Source of the DNA: Planctomycetota bacterium
GTDB taxonomy: Bacteria > Planctomycetota > Phycisphaerae > WQYP01
Direction of reading: 5' to 3'
Length of the DNA stretch: 11,912 nt
NCBI GenBank assembly: GCA_023489375.1
Contig: JAMDCX010000126.1
Coordinates: forward strand, 1 to 11,912
The notes under the pieces were generated by a model. That model ran no database searches, was not told the origin of the DNA, and saw only the letters and a program-made list of their open reading frames with translations. Positions within the stretch are counted from its first letter, which is position 1. The number at the start of each line of letters is the position of its first letter. A program made the translations under genes and the position numbers. Below are positions 1-7,680 of this stretch, in pieces.

Positions 1-112
1 AAATCAGCAAGAAAAAGCCACTTTTCACCTTTAGAGTCCTGTATTTTCCTGGTTTTTAGACCTCGTGAACTCCAGATTTCATATTATTTCTTTGGATTTT
101 TGCAGTTATTAG
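1..112. other. AT-rich non-coding stretch downstream of the GH92 gene
   Basis: No open frame of useful length is seen. Read leftward, the direction of the preceding gene, it is purine- and A-rich. It ends in a small hairpin with 5-bp arms, AAAAG at 13-17 and CTTTT at 21-25 on the plus strand, followed on the minus strand by a T-rich tract. That could be a weak terminator for the leftward cluster, but the stem is almost all A-T pairs. A degenerate echo of the 113-127 repeat (minus strand GTTCACGAGG) lies near 62-73. Nothing else is recognised. Confidence 0.4.
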
Positions 113-127
113 CCCGTGAACGGTTAC
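113..127 (-). repeat. 15-bp repeat GTAACCGTTCACGGG, left copy, overlapping the GH92 stop codon
   Basis: The minus strand reads GTAACCGTTCACGGG. The same 15 bases occur on the plus strand at 11648-11662, so the two copies are inverted and both read outward from the gene block. The TAA that ends the GH92 frame (124-126) lies inside this repeat. Similarity to the right copy may continue a little further outward: both go on into A-rich sequence containing AAAAATC. A REP-like dispersed element or the edge of an insertion is the likely nature. No transposase is visible. Confidence 0.65.
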
Positions 128-2424
128 AATGTGGTTCGGGCGACGGAGTTGTGAATTTTCACCCGATTAATTAATGGACTGCCGATCACATACACACCGG
201 TGGCGGGATTAACCGGATAAAAACCCATGGCCCCAAGTGTAAAGCAACTGGAAGTTTGTCCGATATCATCGTTGCCGGGAATGCCGTTGGGCGTGTTGTT
301 GTAGAGGGCCAGCACTTTACGCGACCAATACTGTGTCTTCCACGCCGCACCGGCAAAAGGATACAGATAGGAAATGTGATTGGTTGGTTCATCACCTTGA
401 TCATCCTGGCCCACCATACCCGTAATATCGATGTCATAGGCCGGGATATTGGATGGGGCGGTGAAAAAGGCATCCAGTTTGGCGATAAACTGCTGATCTC
501 CGCCGTAAAGATCAATCAACCCCTGTATATCCTGCATGACATTAAATGTTGCCTGCCAGGCATCCGACTCGGTGTAATCCGAAGCATATACATCATCAGG
601 ATGGAACGGCTCCCGCCATTTTCCATCCGCATTTTTGCCCCGCATGAAGCCGGTGCTGGGGTCGAAAAGTTTTTTATAATTCTGACCCAGCTTATAGAAC
701 ATCGCCGCATCGTCATGTTTGCCCAGCAATTCCGCCATGGCACCGACACACCAATAGTCATAGGCCAGATCTAGCGAGCGTGAAACCGATCCCTTTCGCG
801 GCTCCGTCGGTATATATCCATAGCGGCGGAATTGTTCCTGGAATTTCCTAATGCCATTGGCTGTCGCCCCTACCAGCGCTGTTTCCCGCATGGCGGCGTA
901 CAGAGCCGGGACGTTATAACCGCGGAATCCACGAGTGTATGCCCCGACAATCATGCCGACCACATGAAACCCGGTCATACACCATGTTTCATTGGCCCAT
1001 AATGGCCACATCGGCAGAGTTTTCTTATTCAACTGCCGGTAATCCGTCAAAGTGGTGTTGATGATGTCATTGGTGCGATGCGGTTGAGTCAGCATGATAA
1101 ACGGAAATTCACCACGGTAAATATCCCATATTGACATCGTGGTGTAATTGGTAAAACCAGGGTTGCGATGGTTTTTAAAATCTTCCCCGCGGAAGGTGCC
1201 ATCCACATCATTAAACGTCGTGGGCCCCATCATGCCGTGATAGGCACTGGAATAGAATGTCTGGGCCAATTCCGTCGTGGGCAAATCAGCCTCCAATACG
1301 CCCAGCGCTTCATTCCAAACCTGTTGGGTCTGTTGTTCAAGGGAATCAAAATCCCAATGCGAAATTTCTGCAGATAAATTTTTCGCAGCGCCTTCAATGC
1401 CGGTGCCGGAAATACCTACTCGAATCAACAGTGGATGTTCGTGGTTTACCGTTTCATGATCCCATTGGAAAATGGCTTTAATCTCTGTGGCGGAAAAGTG
1501 TTTTGGCTGGGGAGCAAGACCACTTGTAACCCGGCCGTCCACCATCACATCATAAGACTTGATCGGAGCGCTGAATTCCATAACAAAATAGGCTTGCCGA
1601 TTCTTAGCCCATCCGTGGCTATAACGTTTGCCGCTGATCCGGGTGGGGCTTTCGATGGTGATTTCCGCGTGATAGGGGGCATTGCCGAGGCCATGCACCA
1701 GATCGACAATCAAGCCTCGCCGGGTAGTATCCGGCAACGCCGGATAGGTATACCGGTGCATGCCACTGCGCGTCGCTGCCGTTACTTCCGCCTTGACCTT
1801 CGGTGTCTGCAAATAAACCGCGTAGTAACCGGCCCGGACTATTTCCTGTTGATGCGAAAAACGCGAAGCGTAGCCGGTATGACCATCTCTGGAAACCCAG
1901 CCGGTGTCGGAACCCAGTGCTTGAATTTGAGCTTGGTGTTCTTTCCCCGGGGCACCGGAATTCCAACCCCAGTTTACGTCCTGAATTAGCGGCATCACCA
2001 GCACATCTCCCATTTCCTGCACGCCGGTTCCGGAAATGTGCGTATGACTGATGCCTAGGATCGTGTTGTCCGGATAATGATAGCCACCACAGTGGTCCCA
2101 ATCATAAATGTCCCATTTTCCATTCCATTTGGGTTCGGGCGGGCCAACGGTATCCGGACTAAGTTGCACCAAGCCAAAAGGAGCTGTGGCTCCGGGAAAA
2201 GTATGACCATGCCAACCCGTGCCGACAATCGGTCGCACCTGACCGGCAAAACGCCCCAAGGCCGGGGTATTACCAATTGCATTGGCAACTCTGCCAGTGT
2301 TAGTGAAGCCTGATTCCGAAGCACAACCGCTCATCAGCGAGCTGACGGCGGCTGCTCCCGCCGCTGTCATACAAGCCTTGAGAAAATCACGCCGTGGAAG
2401 ATTAATGATACTCTGCTGTGTCAT
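124..2424 (-). CDS. GH92 family alpha-mannosidase-type lipoprotein, C-terminus apparently truncated
   Basis: Family GH92 comprises calcium-dependent, inverting exo-alpha-mannosidases that act on N-glycans, mannans and related glycans. Residues 66-92 carry the family's N-terminal signature (VGTGWHGHTFPGATAPFG, then LVQLSPDT). The catalytic (alpha/alpha)6 part follows, with SIWDIYRGEFPF (431-442), YTESDAWQ (617-624, E619 the probable general acid by position) and GNDDIGQ (717-723, Asp719/720 near the base and calcium site). The leader has a twin-arginine motif, RRDFLK (11-16), and a lipobox-like LMSGC with Cys34, so this is probably a Tat-exported lipoprotein. The start is supported by AAGGA at 2432-2436, 7 nt upstream of ATG. 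It is the last gene of the leftward cluster. The frame ends only about 18 residues after the family's conserved YVIGSP, whereas relatives usually continue some 60 residues, and the stop sits in a repeat. Family certain; activity uncertain because of the truncation and variant motifs. Confidence 0.9.
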   Translation of the reverse strand: MTQQSIINLPRRDFLKACMTAAGAAAVSSLMSGCASESGFTNTGRVANAIGNTPALGRFAGQVRPIVGTGWHGHTFPGATAPFGLVQLSPDTVGPPEPKWNGKWDIYDWDHCGGYHYPDNTILGISHTHISGTGVQEMGDVLVMPLIQDVNWGWNSGAPGKEHQAQIQALGSDTGWVSRDGHTGYASRFSHQQEIVRAGYYAVYLQTPKVKAEVTAATRSGMHRYTYPALPDTTRRGLIVDLVHGLGNAPYHAEITIESPTRISGKRYSHGWAKNRQAYFVMEFSAPIKSYDVMVDGRVTSGLAPQPKHFSATEIKAIFQWDHETVNHEHPLLIRVGISGTGIEGAAKNLSAEISHWDFDSLEQQTQQVWNEALGVLEADLPTTELAQTFYSSAYHGMMGPTTFNDVDGTFRGEDFKNHRNPGFTNYTTMSIWDIYRGEFPFIMLTQPHRTNDIINTTLTDYRQLNKKTLPMWPLWANETWCMTGFHVVGMIVGAYTRGFRGYNVPALYAAMRETALVGATANGIRKFQEQFRRYGYIPTEPRKGSVSRSLDLAYDYWCVGAMAELLGKHDDAAMFYKLGQNYKKLFDPSTGFMRGKNADGKWREPFHPDDVYASDYTESDAWQATFNVMQDIQGLIDLYGGDQQFIAKLDAFFTAPSNIPAYDIDITGMVGQDDQGDEPTNHISYLYPFAGAAWKTQYWSRKVLALYNNTPNGIPGNDDIGQTSSCFTLGAMGFYPVNPATGVYVIGSPLINRVKIHNSVARTTL

Positions 2425-2593
2425 GGGTTATTCCTTAAGTAAAAATACTTTACCAAAAATTACACCTATAGAATCATATAGCTACCTGGTGTTGAATGGA
2501 TCGCCAATGATAGCTGCTGCAAAACTCATGCGTTATTTCTATCCAACACTTAGTCCATCGCGCTGTAGCGTAAGCGATAGACATTTGGTCATA
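2425..2593. other. Intergenic gap between the GxGYxYP and GH92 genes
   Basis: This 169-bp AT-rich gap is the longest inside the leftward cluster. It holds two weak structures. One is an imperfect hairpin just after the GxGYxYP stop (arms ATCGC/GCGAT with an inner GCT/AGC). The other is a short perfect hairpin, AAGTA at 2437-2441 and TACTT at 2446-2450, directly upstream of the GH92 ribosome binding site. Neither has a T tract. Several TATA-like words occur, but I see no well-spaced -35/-10 pair. An internal promoter is possible but not shown. Confidence 0.3.
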
Positions 2594-5014
2594 CTAATTT
2601 CTACTATGCGCTTCACGATACAATACGTCAAGCTGCGAGGGCGTGACATCGACATAATCCGGCCCCAGCGTTTTAAGCAGCCGGTATAGACGGTGCGGCC
2701 CCATAAACCAATTACAGATAAAGACATTCATAAATCGCGGGTGTTTCTTGCCCAGATGGTTGCGGATTTGTTGGGCCAGGTACGGTATTTCCCGGGCTTC
2801 ATTCCTGGTCCAATTGGTGCCGGAACGAAATACTACCTGTCCGCTGGGCAACTGATAGGTGATTCGGTGATAGCCCTTTTCTCCCGCATAACCGTAATCC
2901 GGCATCATAAATCTTACCTGCGGTAATGCCGCCGCAATTTTGGCGATGGTCGGCACATCTAATTTTTTGCGCCCCCAGGCTTGCATAGGTCGCAGGGTTT
3001 TCATATCCATGCGCTGCATGTAGCGCCAAGTCCAACGGTAAAAATACCGAAAGGCCGCGTTTGGGTTACGTAATCTGGTCGCCCATTCTGTGGGCCGGAT
3101 GTAACCAAGACCGGAAACATCCGCCAAAAATTCATCCTTCGGCCCGGCATGTTGGTAATACCATTGCGCCAAGGTTGGTGCTACATCAATAAGTGTTGGC
3201 CCCATACCCCAGCCCAGCGCGAATTTGCCATGATACGGACTGTTAAACCACCTTCGGAAAAAGTCCTGCCAGGTATCCAGGTTGTCGCCGTCGGATATGG
3301 TGATCGATATATAAAACTTGGAGCGATTCAGCTTCGGCGGCGGCGCAAATTGTTGCTTCAGCGATTTCATCCGTACGCCGCTGAACACCGAAAAATTATG
3401 AACATCATCGCTGACCACCGTAACTTTGCCAAATTGTGATCCCAGTTTCACACCCCCGCCTTCCCCCAACCCGATGCCGACACCATGCCACCAGAAACCG
3501 CGCACCACGCCACCCAGCGGCGTGGCGGCGAAAAGTTTTTCCAGTTGCCGTTTTTCGCCGGCCATGTCCGCACCGGGTTCGCTCTGTGCATTGCGGCCGG
3601 TGACCCAGAACGTTATTCCGCGGGCCGCAATAATTTGATCGGCCGCACCATCACCGAGAATCTTCGGGTCCAGACATAAAAACAAATAAGGATTCATGTG
3701 CGGCGCCAATTTCGTCCGCAGGTAACGCAGCGCCGCGACGTCATTTTTGAACTTGCCACGCAAATCCACCTTGATCGGCAGATGCAATTGTCTCGCCAGC
3801 TGCGGCGTGGCTACCACCAGATTATCCAGCGTCGCCACATCCACCGCCACATCCGGGGAATCAAACACCTTGGGGTTCGGAATCACGGCTCCATGGATGG
3901 AATGACGGAATATTTTAACCAGGGACAGCGGCTTTTTTATTTCAATCGGTTTGCCTGTGGCCCCCTGCTTTTCCATCTGCTTGAGCCAGAATATATCATC
4001 CGGTCCCCATACCAGATATATACGCGGCTGGGTGCGGTTGACGATGCCCTGCAGCGTGACCAGCAGCCGCTGCTGGTTTGCAGAAAGTTTACTAATGTTG
4101 GCTACGTACAAATGCCGGGCCGGTGGCGGCATTTTGGGCTGAAATGTCGGGTAAGGGCGGGCCACCTTGGGCAACACCAAGTTGCTTAAAGGCGGATCCG
4201 TCAGGTCGGTCAATTTGAAAGAGGTAATCTTAGCGCTGGTGCCATTGACCCCAATCGCCACCTGGGTAATCCCAGTCGGATTATTTGTGCCGTTATTTCC
4301 GCCGTAAACCCAGACCCCTTTCTGCACGCCATTGTAATACTCTTTCGCTACCCAATGGGCCTTCGTGGTATTGAGTACAATTTCCGCGGTCTCGCCCAAT
4401 ACTTTTGGTGAAAACGTCCAATTGTGGGTGGCACCCGGGCCAAAAAAACCTTGCACCATATATGTGGGATGCTTTTGGAATCCGGAAAACTGAGAAAACA
4501 TCCAAGGTCCATAACCTTTGAAAAATGGCGGAATCCCGGACTTGGTATTGCCGCTGATAAAACCCATGGCCACAAAACCATCACGGGAATTATTGCCGGC
4601 AATATAAGCTCTCGGAAACATCCTGGCTGTAAGCGTATAAATATGGCCTGGTACTGGACGGAAATTAAGCCCCGCGACTTCCAAGGCTCCATAGCCATTA
4701 ATATCGTAGGAGCCAGTGATGGTACCATTGGCCTTCCAAAACGGATGAAAATTTGCTCTGCCCTCCGGTTTCCCCTTGCCGGTGTCATTGTGACCGCTGC
4801 TGAAGGTTTTAGTCCACGTCGGACTGGCGCCGTGATCCACCTGCGGCGCCCGACCCGTCAGCGATTGGCCCGCGCTGCCGCTGAAGTTATCCTGATAAAT
4901 GGTGATCGTGCCGGCGAAAATTGGACTCGTTAGCTCTATCAGTACTGTGATCGCGGAAAAAAACACACTACAATGTGAAAAACGAGAAGTAACGTGATAT
5001 GAATTTCTCTTCAT
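2594..5014 (-). CDS. GxGYxYP putative glycoside hydrolase with N-terminal lectin-like domain
   Basis: The catalytic activity of this family is unknown to me; Pfam describes it as a putative glycoside hydrolase. A Sec signal peptide is visible (hydrophobic 15-33, likely cleavage after Ala34). Residues about 36-270 look like a concanavalin/LamG-type beta-sandwich of the kind found in planctomycete extracellular proteins (YQDNFSGSAGQSLTG at 40-54, a regular glycine-rich strand pattern). A proline-rich linker (about 280-300) follows. The GxGYxYP N-terminal domain starts near 303, with QRLLVTLQGIVNRTQPRIYL at 315-334. The C-terminal domain holds ISDGDN (573-578), GWGMGP (601-606) and the eponymous motif as GLGYIRP (635-641), where Arg replaces the usual Tyr. 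The start has GGAG at 5024-5027, 9 nt upstream. It sits between GH2 and GH92 genes, fitting a role in the same glycan breakdown. Family assignment is strong; the function of the front domain is inferred. Confidence 0.85.
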   Translation of the reverse strand: MKRNSYHVTSRFSHCSVFFSAITVLIELTSPIFAGTITIYQDNFSGSAGQSLTGRAPQVDHGASPTWTKTFSSGHNDTGKGKPEGRANFHPFWKANGTITGSYDINGYGALEVAGLNFRPVPGHIYTLTARMFPRAYIAGNNSRDGFVAMGFISGNTKSGIPPFFKGYGPWMFSQFSGFQKHPTYMVQGFFGPGATHNWTFSPKVLGETAEIVLNTTKAHWVAKEYYNGVQKGVWVYGGNNGTNNPTGITQVAIGVNGTSAKITSFKLTDLTDPPLSNLVLPKVARPYPTFQPKMPPPARHLYVANISKLSANQQRLLVTLQGIVNRTQPRIYLVWGPDDIFWLKQMEKQGATGKPIEIKKPLSLVKIFRHSIHGAVIPNPKVFDSPDVAVDVATLDNLVVATPQLARQLHLPIKVDLRGKFKNDVAALRYLRTKLAPHMNPYLFLCLDPKILGDGAADQIIAARGITFWVTGRNAQSEPGADMAGEKRQLEKLFAATPLGGVVRGFWWHGVGIGLGEGGGVKLGSQFGKVTVVSDDVHNFSVFSGVRMKSLKQQFAPPPKLNRSKFYISITISDGDNLDTWQDFFRRWFNSPYHGKFALGWGMGPTLIDVAPTLAQWYYQHAGPKDEFLADVSGLGYIRPTEWATRLRNPNAAFRYFYRWTWRYMQRMDMKTLRPMQAWGRKKLDVPTIAKIAAALPQVRFMMPDYGYAGEKGYHRITYQLPSGQVVFRSGTNWTRNEAREIPYLAQQIRNHLGKKHPRFMNVFICNWFMGPHRLYRLLKTLGPDYVDVTPSQLDVLYREAHSRN

Positions 5015-5105
5015 TTAGAAATTCTCCAAATTCTATCTTGTCGTCATCGTACAGAGTTTAAGGCCACATGTCATGCGTGTGTCGCCATGAATCTAAACAA
5101 ACCTT

Positions 5106-7571
5106 TTACGTTTTCACCAAGAGTTCCACCCCCGCTGATTTCAGGCCATCGGCCATGGCCCGCACGCGGATAATGCCGCCGGTATCATTCGCCCGGGCCA
5201 ATATCATGCACAGGCCATTGAAAGCGCTGCGAAAATTGGCCACATTAGGCTCCAGACACGCGGGGTTCCCATTGCCTACGCCCGCGTTGACACCCGCGCC
5301 GGTAACTCGGAATCGAACTTTATTATTGGCTGTCGGCACAATTCGCCCCGCGGAGTCCACCACCGCAAGTGAAATCGGTACGGTATCCTGACCATCCGCC
5401 CGCAGTACATACCGGTCCGGCATAAGTAGAAGTGCCGCCGGCTGGCCCGTGGTTTCAATGCGATGAACCGCGGCCAAGGTGCCATGATTGTAGCCACAGG
5501 CTTCAATATGCCCTGCCTGGTAGGGCACATCCCATTGCACATGCCTGAAACGCGGCATTTGTTTGCGGCCATAACTGGTGCCGTTGACCCGTAATTCGAT
5601 TTCATTGCAATTGCCGTAGCACCACACGTGGATGGTTTGGCCTTCATGTCCCGGCCAGTTCCAATGCGGAAAAATATGAACCAGGGGTTTATCTCCCCAC
5701 CAGGCCTTGTAATACATGGCAACATCTTTGGGAAAGCCGCACATATCCAGCAGACCGAAATGAGAATTAATCGAAGGCCAGCCGCACGGTGACGGTTCGC
5801 CGCGATAATCAAAGCCGGTCCAGACAAATCCACCGGCGATAAAGGGCCGTACCGCTACAGGCTGCCAGGAATTTTCTGGATCACCATGATAGGCGCTGAC
5901 ATGGCCTGCCGGAATATCCGTGGTGTAAATGCCCCGGTCACTGGTGTTGCTGCCAATTTCACTTCCGAACATCTTCAGGTGCGGATAGGCCTGGTGAAAC
6001 TGGTCATAATGATGGGGAGCATAATTACAACCCTGCAAATCTTCTACCGCTTCAATACCGCGTAATTTTTCGAGGTTGGCACGCGCGTCCCATCCGCTCT
6101 GGGGGGCTCCGGACCAGTTACCGTTCATGGCGCAGGTAATTGGTCGTGTGCGATCATATTGATGCACAGACTTCATGAGTGCCGCGAAAACTTTCTTCCC
6201 GTAAGCGGTATTCTGGACTTTGTATTCTTCATTGCACAGCGACCACATGATGACGCTGGGATGGTTGCGGTCACGCAAAATCATTTCATCCACATGCCAC
6301 ATGTTTTCATAAGGGGCGTCTAACGGAGTTTTCGGGGTAAAGTCGTCGCTGAGGCGTCGATTTTCATCCATCACCAGCACGCCAAGCTCGTCGCAGGCAT
6401 CATAATAGGCTGGAGCCATCATATTATGGGAGCAACGCACCGCATTGCAGCCTATTTCTTTAAGCTTACGCACGCGCCAATACCAGAGGCTGTCCGGTGC
6501 CCCGATGCCTACGCCCACAAAATCCTGATGGTTGCAGGTGCCTTTAAGTTCCACATGTTCTTCATTAAGGAAAAAACCATTTTTCGCATCATAGCGCAAG
6601 GTCCGAATGCCAAAACGCTGCCGATGAAAATCCACCCGTACACCGCCGCAAAATACTTGCGTGGTCACCGCATAAATATGGCGATGGGTCAAAGACCAAA
6701 GCGACACACTGGGCAGTCGGGCCACCTGGGTTAATTCAGTAGTTTGGCCCGCGGATACTTTCAGTTCATTGGACAATGAGGCAACCAGACGCCCCTGTGG
6801 GTCGGTTATTCCGGAAATCACGGTACAGGTCTGTGGCTTGGAAGATTCATTGACTATGCTGGTCTGAATGGTTAAATCAGCGGATGGATTGTTTCGTACA
6901 TTGTGCACGTCGCTGACCACGTACACGCCCCAGGGCTTCACATGTATCGGGTCGGCAATATTTAGCCAGACATGTCGGTAAATGCCGCCGCCCTCATACC
7001 ACCAGCCTTCAAATTCAGTTGGATCCACATACACCGCCAGTACGTTATTTCCACCAAAATTGGCAACCTTGGAAATATCCAGGCTAAATGGGGTGTACCC
7101 GCCGCGATGCCGTCCCAGAAAATGGCCGTTGATATAAACATGCGCATCGCGGTATACCCCCTCAAAATCCAGCCAGACTGATTTACCGCTATCCGATGCC
7201 GCTAAAGAAAAATGCTTGCGATACCAGGCGGGATACACCGGCAGAAAACCGTGACTTTTACTGGCCTTCGGATTATATGGGCCTTCCACGATATAATCGT
7301 GGGGTAACTGCACCACCCGCCAGGTGGAATCATCGAAATTTACGGCCGCCTGGAGAACATCCGTAACCATGGCCGCAGGGGTATGGGCGGCGGGTTTGGC
7401 GAGGAGGGCTTGAAACCGCCAATTGGCGTCCAGCAGTTCATGCCGCCGTGGGCCGGTAGCCGATGTGGTTAGACCAACAGATTGTCCATTCGCCGGCGCT
7501 GTCACATGCGCCAGTGATGCGGAAGCGGCCACCGCCAGGCCTGTTTTAATTAATTCTCGGCGTCGCAACAT
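5106..7571 (-). CDS. GH2 family beta-galactosidase-type glycoside hydrolase, Tat-exported
   Basis: This is a retaining GH2 enzyme; closest family habits suggest beta-galactosidase, but beta-glucuronidase or another beta-glycosidase cannot be excluded. The leader has twin arginines (RRELIK, 4-9) and a hydrophobic stretch, cleaving near residue 30. Domains in order: jelly-roll sugar-binding domain (about 45-215), Ig-like domain (about 220-325), TIM barrel (about 327-620), a DUF4982-like beta domain (about 628-700) and a GH2 C5/bacterial Ig-like domain (about 708-818). Key residues are SHNMMAP (381-387), the acid/base in SLCNEE (444-449, E448), the nucleophile in MFGSE (534-538, E538), and FVWTGFDYRGEP (582-593). 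The start is firm: a perfect GGAGGT at 7578-7583 lies 6 nt before ATG. It follows the GH27 gene by 109 bp and precedes the GxGYxYP gene by 91 bp, all in the same direction. Full length and intact. Confidence 0.92.
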   Translation of the reverse strand: MLRRRELIKTGLAVAASASLAHVTAPANGQSVGLTTSATGPRRHELLDANWRFQALLAKPAAHTPAAMVTDVLQAAVNFDDSTWRVVQLPHDYIVEGPYNPKASKSHGFLPVYPAWYRKHFSLAASDSGKSVWLDFEGVYRDAHVYINGHFLGRHRGGYTPFSLDISKVANFGGNNVLAVYVDPTEFEGWWYEGGGIYRHVWLNIADPIHVKPWGVYVVSDVHNVRNNPSADLTIQTSIVNESSKPQTCTVISGITDPQGRLVASLSNELKVSAGQTTELTQVARLPSVSLWSLTHRHIYAVTTQVFCGGVRVDFHRQRFGIRTLRYDAKNGFFLNEEHVELKGTCNHQDFVGVGIGAPDSLWYWRVRKLKEIGCNAVRCSHNMMAPAYYDACDELGVLVMDENRRLSDDFTPKTPLDAPYENMWHVDEMILRDRNHPSVIMWSLCNEEYKVQNTAYGKKVFAALMKSVHQYDRTRPITCAMNGNWSGAPQSGWDARANLEKLRGIEAVEDLQGCNYAPHHYDQFHQAYPHLKMFGSEIGSNTSDRGIYTTDIPAGHVSAYHGDPENSWQPVAVRPFIAGGFVWTGFDYRGEPSPCGWPSINSHFGLLDMCGFPKDVAMYYKAWWGDKPLVHIFPHWNWPGHEGQTIHVWCYGNCNEIELRVNGTSYGRKQMPRFRHVQWDVPYQAGHIEACGYNHGTLAAVHRIETTGQPAALLLMPDRYVLRADGQDTVPISLAVVDSAGRIVPTANNKVRFRVTGAGVNAGVGNGNPACLEPNVANFRSAFNGLCMILARANDTGGIIRVRAMADGLKSAGVELLVKT

Positions 7572-7608
7572 AAAAGCACCTCCGATCAGAAACTCGTGTT
7601 GTCTTTTC

Positions 7609-7649
7609 CAGCCTTGCGGCTACTAATGGATGATGGCCGGGGAAGGCTG
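7609..7649. repeat. Inverted repeat between the GH27 and GH2 genes
   Basis: Perfect 7-bp arms, CAGCCTT (7609-7615) and AAGGCTG (7643-7649), flank an inner GGC/GCC pairing with small bulges and an apical loop of about 15 nt. It lies in the 109-bp gap downstream of the GH27 stop and upstream of the GH2 ribosome binding site. No T tract follows on the minus strand, so it is a poor intrinsic terminator. It might be an mRNA-stabilising or attenuating hairpin, or chance. Confidence 0.3.
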
Positions 7650-7680
7650 TAAATACCTTCAGCTCCGTGCCGGCGTTTTA

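Noticed and set aside
1435..1989. A 184-codon plus-strand open frame opposite the GH92 gene, and similar long frames opposite the GH27 gene (7667-8176) and the GxGYxYP gene (3698-4189, 4424-4933)
   Set aside because: All lie antisense to genes with clear family motifs and have no recognisable motifs of their own; they are shadows of the coding strand.
5035..5090. Possible terminator hairpin after the GH2 gene (arms GGCGACA/TGTGGCC)
   Set aside because: One mismatch in a 7-bp stem, a long loop and no T tract; too weak to call.
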